This document shows positions 59,778 through 64,000 of a stretch of 64,000 bases of DNA, one piece after another. Each line of letters opens with the position of its first letter. The first letter of the stretch is position 1. Below the pieces are notes generated by a model that was given only the letters and a program-made list of their open reading frames with translations, did no database searches and was not told the DNA's origin. Both the position numbers and the translations under genes were made by a program. This DNA is from Methylobacillus flagellatus_A (GTDB taxonomy: Bacteria; Pseudomonadota; Gammaproteobacteria; Burkholderiales; Methylophilaceae), in assembly GCF_031344055.1 (NCBI RefSeq), contig NZ_JADBEN010000004.1; one strand, written 5' to 3'.

Positions 59778-61454
59778 TTGTCACATGCACCACATCCCAA
59801 AAAATGGACTGCGATTATCGTTTCTCTTTCCTTGGGGCTGCAGAGTTGTGTTACCACAGACCCAAAAACAGGCAAGCCATCACTCGGTGAAACTTTTAAA
59901 CAGACATTCGCCAGTGATGACCCTTGCGCCAACAATGCCCGAAATATTGGCATCGTTGCCGGGGCATTGATCGGAGGCTTGATTGGCAATAAGGTGAGTG
60001 GCAGTAACAAGGCCTTGGGCACAGTAATAGGGCTGGGGGTGGGCGGAGCGCTGGGTGGCCTGATCGGATCTGAAGTGGACAAGCGTCAGTGCGAATTGGC
60101 CAAAATTCAGAAAAAATATGACTTGGAAATGCAAGTCAGTCCCATAGAGGTGCAGGCGACCGAAGCCAATGTGTCCAGCGCGGCACAACCACAACAACCA
60201 CAGAAAGTGGGTTTATCGGTATCCGTGGTCGACGTGGATGGCAAACCCCAGTTCCAGAGCGGTTCTGCCATTCTCGAGCCGGATGCCAATATACATTTCG
60301 CGGAAATTGCACGCCAATACTCGTTGAAAACACAGCTTGATGCTTTAGGCTCAAATGCCACGCAGCGGGAAAGGGACGAGGTGGCGCAAGCGTTCAAAAG
60401 AAAAAGAGTCCTATTGATTGGACATACTGATGATACTGGCAGTACGAAGTTGAATGCAGAGCTTTCGGAGCAACGTGCCCGCGCCGTGGCTGCTTTGTTT
60501 AAAAACAATGGCGTTGCCGAAGAGCAACTCTATTATCAAGGGGCGGGAGAGACTCTGCCTATTGCAGATAACCGGACTGATGATGGGCGTGCCAAGAATA
60601 GGCGGGTCGAGATTGTCGATCTCAGCAATGAAGAAGTGTTCAACCTTTATTTGCAAACACGTCATGCCAATACCGCGTATTACCGGCCGGCCGAGCAGGC
60701 GGCAACCCCTGGGAAACAGGCCGGCTCCAATACTGGAGTGGCCAAGTCAGGCAGTGCAAAAACGGCTGAGCAAGCTGTTTCCAAGAGTGCTTCCTCACCC
60801 GTTACCGCCAAGGATGTGAAGAGGGTTGCGCCGAAGACTGCGGCACCAGGCACGATGGTTGCATCTCATTCGATTGATTTTGGTGGCGTGCCTTTTAATT
60901 CGCAGGTGGCAAGCTTGGATGTGGGAGAGGTTAAATCTCCCAACAAGGGTTTACGTCTGATCAGCGAAGCGCAGGCGAGCGATATGTCGGCGATTCGAAC
61001 CTGCGACCTAGATCGACCACGCCAAACTGGCGCGGTTAAGTCCCTGAAGGGGGATAAAGCAGTTGCGACCAGTGACCATTTACCTGGTTTATATGGGCGC
61101 AGTTGGTACGATAATGTAGGCGGGCACTTGGTCATGCTGAACAAGGTGTCCGTTCTCCGTGATGGCGCGGCGCCTGCCAATGCCCCGGAACTGAAGGTGT
61201 ATACACGGTACGATGCTTCCAAAGCCAATGCCAGGGCGGACGTGGAGTTAAATCCAGCTGTCAATACGTATCAGGGTAGCAATGGCTTGCTGTATCGCGT
61301 GTTTGCGGAAGGTGAGGCTGGCATCAAGTGCATGGATATCCTCTGGCCGCAAGGCAGCGCCACCGAAACGAAAGGTGGCAAGATACTTTATAGCCGAGCT
61401 GACAGGGATTATGTAGTGGATTTCAAACCTAAAATGGTCAATGTTAAAAAGTAA
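59778..61454 (+). CDS. OmpA-family lipoprotein with glycine-zipper, first gene of an unnamed module
   Basis: A 558-residue protein. The signal region ends in the lipobox LGLQSC. Next comes a glycine-zipper pair of helices (residues about 55-100, AGALIGGLIGNKV and GLGVGGALGGLIGSEV), then an OmpA-type peptidoglycan-binding domain (about 205-290; LIGHTDDTGSTKLNAELSEQRA, NRRVEIVD). The last 260 residues are low-complexity then a beta-rich region without a match. The start is a TTG with AAGGGGAG nine bases upstream. Two further genes follow at 28 bases and then with a 4-base overlap. The DNA looks more A+T-rich than its neighbours. Role unknown; envelope anchoring is suggested. Confidence 0.75.
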   Translation: MSHAPHPKKWTAIIVSLSLGLQSCVTTDPKTGKPSLGETFKQTFASDDPCANNARNIGIVAGALIGGLIGNKVSGSNKALGTVIGLGVGGALGGLIGSEVDKRQCELAKIQKKYDLEMQVSPIEVQATEANVSSAAQPQQPQKVGLSVSVVDVDGKPQFQSGSAILEPDANIHFAEIARQYSLKTQLDALGSNATQRERDEVAQAFKRKRVLLIGHTDDTGSTKLNAELSEQRARAVAALFKNNGVAEEQLYYQGAGETLPIADNRTDDGRAKNRRVEIVDLSNEEVFNLYLQTRHANTAYYRPAEQAATPGKQAGSNTGVAKSGSAKTAEQAVSKSASSPVTAKDVKRVAPKTAAPGTMVASHSIDFGGVPFNSQVASLDVGEVKSPNKGLRLISEAQASDMSAIRTCDLDRPRQTGAVKSLKGDKAVATSDHLPGLYGRSWYDNVGGHLVMLNKVSVLRDGAAPANAPELKVYTRYDASKANARADVELNPAVNTYQGSNGLLYRVFAEGEAGIKCMDILWPQGSATETKGGKILYSRADRDYVVDFKPKMVNVKK

Positions 61455-61482
61455 TCAATAAGAAAAGTTAAAGGGGAACAAT

Positions 61483-62991
61483 ATGCAAGAGTTCTTTGCA
61501 ACCTATCCATTGCTGGCCTGGAGCGTGGTCAGCACCATGATTGCCCTGATCGTCGTGGTGGCGTTATGGGAAAAATTGAAATGGTGGTGGCTTAATACCT
61601 GGATGAGTTTTCCGGTGATCGGTCGAATTAATACGCTGTCAAAAGACCTGAATCGCGATGTGGCCAATTCTTCATGGTTCAAGGCGGAAAAGTCCCTTTG
61701 CCGTGACTACAAGAAATTTATCCGGATTCAGAATGAGCAGGATTTCAATGACAAGATTGAATATTTGACTAAAGCCGGGGATAACGGCCGCAAGGCTATT
61801 CCCATGTGGATATGGATACTGACCGTGGCCATGGTGTTTGTGGAGGCCATGGGCTTCAGTTATGTGCTGGCCGGGTATACTTTGCCCGGTGCAAGTGAAA
61901 ACCTGCAGCAAACCGGTGCTTACGGTATTGCATTCCTGATATCAATCATTCTTGTTGCCTTGACCCACTTCGCGGGGCATGAGCTATACAAATCGGGAAA
62001 AATTGCGCATGCACGGCGCGAGTGGGCGGAGGATGGGCGCAAGCATAAGCTTACGACGGGGACTGTTCCCCTGGCGAAGCCTCAATCGATTGATGACGAT
62101 CAACCTCGTTATACTCAATTATGTAATCGTGTGGGGACTCATCCTAGTTACAAAATTACCATCCTTACTGCTGTGTTTGTGATTTCTGTTGCGGTATTCG
62201 CGACATACGTTCGTGGTCAAGTATTGGAGAAGTCCTTGCACCAGGAAGTGGTGGGAGCTAATCAGGCTGCGGCTGTCAGCAATGCTGATGGGCTTGATTT
62301 TTCAAACGATTTTGTATTGCCTGAAGCTGATCTGGCTCAAAACCAAGCAGCAGTGGATAAGGCGCTTCAGGATGAAACTTCCATAGACCGCCATGGCGGC
62401 TGGGCGACGTTCATCGTGCTGGCATTTGTATTTGTGTTCCTGCAAATTCTCGGCGTGATATTCGGGCATCGCTGGGGCTTTGCCGGCCAGAATAGCGCAG
62501 CGGCATTTGCTGATATCGGTCATGGCCGTTACAACACTTATGCTGATGTCCGCGAGCACTACCAGGAAATTACCGATACTGCGCAGTCCAAGCTCGAAAT
62601 GCTGCAGCAAAAACTGATGGATAGAAACGCGCAACATGGCACCGATGGCATGCATACCAGTAAAAGTTTTTACGACTTCCTGGAGTTGAGCCGTCAAGAG
62701 GAAGCCAGGGATCGCGAAAGCCAGCGCCAACATACCCAGCGCCAGGCGGAGGCGCGTCAGTCCAAGCCGATTGTTGCAGATGCTCAGGAGTTAAGTGCGG
62801 CGGTTTCATTACAGGATGCCTTACGCACTCTTGATGGTTTGCAGGATAAAAATGCAAAGAAGGACTTCATTCATGGCTTGCCGGCCGCTTTGCAGCAGGA
62901 AGTGTTGGAAGCAATCAAGAATGCCAAGCTGGCCGAGCAGGAGAAGGCGAGCCGCTCCAAGCTCGACGCGGAACTGGATGATCTATTATGA
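61483..62991 (+). CDS. Multi-pass inner-membrane protein, unknown function
   Basis: A 502-residue protein with about five membrane helices (near residues 9-30, 108-130, 145-165, 223-245 and 303-323). Between helices lie soluble segments rich in charge, and the C-terminal third (from about 350) is a long helical, coiled-coil-like tail with many Q, R, E and A residues. I find no catalytic motif. It sits between an OmpA lipoprotein and a secreted VWA-like protein and overlaps the latter by four bases (ATGA), so they are likely made together. Confidence 0.7.
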   Translation: MQEFFATYPLLAWSVVSTMIALIVVVALWEKLKWWWLNTWMSFPVIGRINTLSKDLNRDVANSSWFKAEKSLCRDYKKFIRIQNEQDFNDKIEYLTKAGDNGRKAIPMWIWILTVAMVFVEAMGFSYVLAGYTLPGASENLQQTGAYGIAFLISIILVALTHFAGHELYKSGKIAHARREWAEDGRKHKLTTGTVPLAKPQSIDDDQPRYTQLCNRVGTHPSYKITILTAVFVISVAVFATYVRGQVLEKSLHQEVVGANQAAAVSNADGLDFSNDFVLPEADLAQNQAAVDKALQDETSIDRHGGWATFIVLAFVFVFLQILGVIFGHRWGFAGQNSAAAFADIGHGRYNTYADVREHYQEITDTAQSKLEMLQQKLMDRNAQHGTDGMHTSKSFYDFLELSRQEEARDRESQRQHTQRQAEARQSKPIVADAQELSAAVSLQDALRTLDGLQDKNAKKDFIHGLPAALQQEVLEAIKNAKLAEQEKASRSKLDAELDDLL

Positions 62992-63818
62992 GACATGTAA
63001 AACTTGTAATTTCCGGAGTCCTGTTAGGAGTGGCTGGGTTGGCGCAGGCAGGTGGGGTCGTGCCTTCCTGCTATCACGCCAAACTTCCGTCCCCAGGCTT
63101 GAAACCGGAAACTGAAATCTTTGTGGTGATCGACCAGACCACTGTGTTTGACAATGCATTGAAGCAATCCATTGCAAATAATGTGCGCCCGTTCCTGACG
63201 GCAAACAATGCATTTTCCATTATTCGTTTTTCAGCCTATACGCAAGGACAGTATACGGAAGTGCTGGCTGCGGGCAATCTGGATCCACTCATTGATCAAG
63301 ATGCCAGGAATGATATCTCCAAGCCGGTATTGGCCAAGTTTGATCAATGTACAGCCAATCAGCCTAAACAAGCGTCGCAACTGGCTGGTGCGGCATTAAA
63401 GAAAGCGTTTGGAGGAAGCAGTGCATCCATTCCTAAGTCGGATGTGATCGGAAGCCTGAAAGATATTTCCAGCCGGGTGCGCCAGTCGAAGGCAAGCCAG
63501 AAAGTAGTGCTGGTAGCTTCAGACATGCTTGAAAATTCTTCAGTCACAAGTTTCTATGCTAGTCAGGTTGTGCGTACCATTCAACCGGAGAAAGAGTTGG
63601 CGCTGGTTGAAAAGCAAGGATTGTTTGGTGACTTTGCCGGTGCGAGGGTGTATGTAATCGGAGCAGGCTTGTTGGCGGACGATGCCAAGACTAAAGCGGC
63701 GTACCGTTCTCCTCAGACCATGCAGGCATTGGCGAACTTCTGGACACAATATTTCCAGCGCTCCCATGCGCAATTGCTGGAGTTCGGGCAACCAGCCTTG
63801 CTTAATTCGATAAAGTAG
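62988..63818 (+). CDS. Secreted VWA-like protein, unknown function
   Basis: A 276-residue protein with a signal peptide (about 1-22, cut after AQAG). ETEIFVVIDQTTVFD near residue 42 looks like the first strand and metal-site loop of a von Willebrand A fold, though the DxSxS motif is incomplete (DQTTV), and VVLVASDMLENS is like a later strand. No membrane helix besides the signal. The start overlaps the upstream gene by four bases. The VWA call is inference. Confidence 0.6.
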   Translation: MRHVKLVISGVLLGVAGLAQAGGVVPSCYHAKLPSPGLKPETEIFVVIDQTTVFDNALKQSIANNVRPFLTANNAFSIIRFSAYTQGQYTEVLAAGNLDPLIDQDARNDISKPVLAKFDQCTANQPKQASQLAGAALKKAFGGSSASIPKSDVIGSLKDISSRVRQSKASQKVVLVASDMLENSSVTSFYASQVVRTIQPEKELALVEKQGLFGDFAGARVYVIGAGLLADDAKTKAAYRSPQTMQALANFWTQYFQRSHAQLLEFGQPALLNSIK

Positions 63819-63914
63819 AAACAGGTTTGTGAGTCTGTTGTTAACTCTAGGTATCAATTCCAAACGAAAGCTATAGTGGGCAGGCTGCCAGTTTGTAGAA
63901 GCTAGCCGCGGATC

Positions 63915-63932
63915 GGCCGCCTCTTGGCGGCC
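63915..63932 (-). terminator. G+C-rich hairpin after the edge PEP-CTERM gene
   Basis: GGCCGCC and GGCGGCC pair over TCTT. It lies 18 bases past the stop of the minus-strand gene at the edge. There is no U-run, so termination is uncertain. The rest of 63819-63950 holds nothing I recognise. Confidence 0.5.
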
Positions 63933-63950
63933 GTGCGCAAGATGGAGCGT

Positions 63951-64000
63951 CTAGGAGCGGCGGCGTGCAGCTCCAGCGGCGAAGCCCAGGCCGATGAGCA
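63951..64000 (-). CDS. C-terminal end of a second PEP-CTERM protein (window edge)
   Basis: Read on the minus strand, the last bases encode LIGLGFAAGAARRRS followed by TAG. A hydrophobic helix ending in an arginine cluster at the very C-terminus is the tail of a PEP-CTERM signal; the PEP motif itself and the rest of the gene lie outside the window. Confidence 0.55.
   Translation of the reverse strand, partial: LIGLGFAAGAARRRS

Overview
This is a stretch of bacterial chromosome that reads as a betaproteobacterium of the Nitrosomonadales, most likely a methylotroph of the Methylophilaceae such as Methylobacillus. That placement is inference. It rests on the protein sequences, on gene orders common in Betaproteobacteria (trxA-rho, slmA-HAD phosphatase-argB, rnpB next to the division cluster), on PEP-CTERM proteins, and on a formate-tetrahydrofolate ligase and a transketolase-gap-pgk set that suit one-carbon growth. 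I see no rRNA, tRNA, CRISPR array, phage or transposase gene.

Layout. 1-1.9 kb: end of a PfkB sugar-kinase gene behind a GntR/HutC regulator. 1.9-5.9 kb: molybdenum cofactor genes moeA-mobB-mobA-moaA, divergent from a ModE-like regulator. 5.9-9.8 kb: a membrane glycosyltransferase, rpmE (type B), rho and trxA. 10-12.8 kb: an EAL protein facing a PilZ-like protein (c-di-GMP). 12.9-17.4 kb: a DUF3579 gene, then dolP-diaA-yraN-lpoA with rsmI divergent, the same order as in E. coli. 17.4-18.8 kb: pyrC and the RNase P RNA. 19-37.7 kb: a complete dcw division and cell-wall cluster from mraZ to ftsZ, then lpxC, preceded by a clear promoter with four MraZ boxes. 37.7-42.5 kb: a structured repeat, a small membrane protein, a lytic transglycosylase, an NDUFA9-like protein and cca. 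42.5-46.8 kb: a FecI-FecR-TonB receptor iron unit. 46.8-51.1 kb: slmA, a HAD phosphatase, argB, a second copy of the repeat, and fhs. 51.1-54.4 kb: a PEP-CTERM protein, an ArgA with an added N-terminal DNA-binding domain, and rsmE. 54.5-59.6 kb: a redoxin, then tkt, gap and pgk, with hairpins carrying U-runs in front of tkt and gap. 59.8-63.8 kb: an unfamiliar three-gene envelope module. The window ends in the tail of another PEP-CTERM gene on the minus strand.

Most of the window is housekeeping. The items most worth a second look are the HTH-ArgA fusion with dyads over its own promoter and ribosome binding site, the OmpA lipoprotein / multi-pass membrane / VWA-like module at 59.8-63.8 kb, the two-copy inverted-repeat element, and the terminator-like hairpins in the leaders of tkt and gap.
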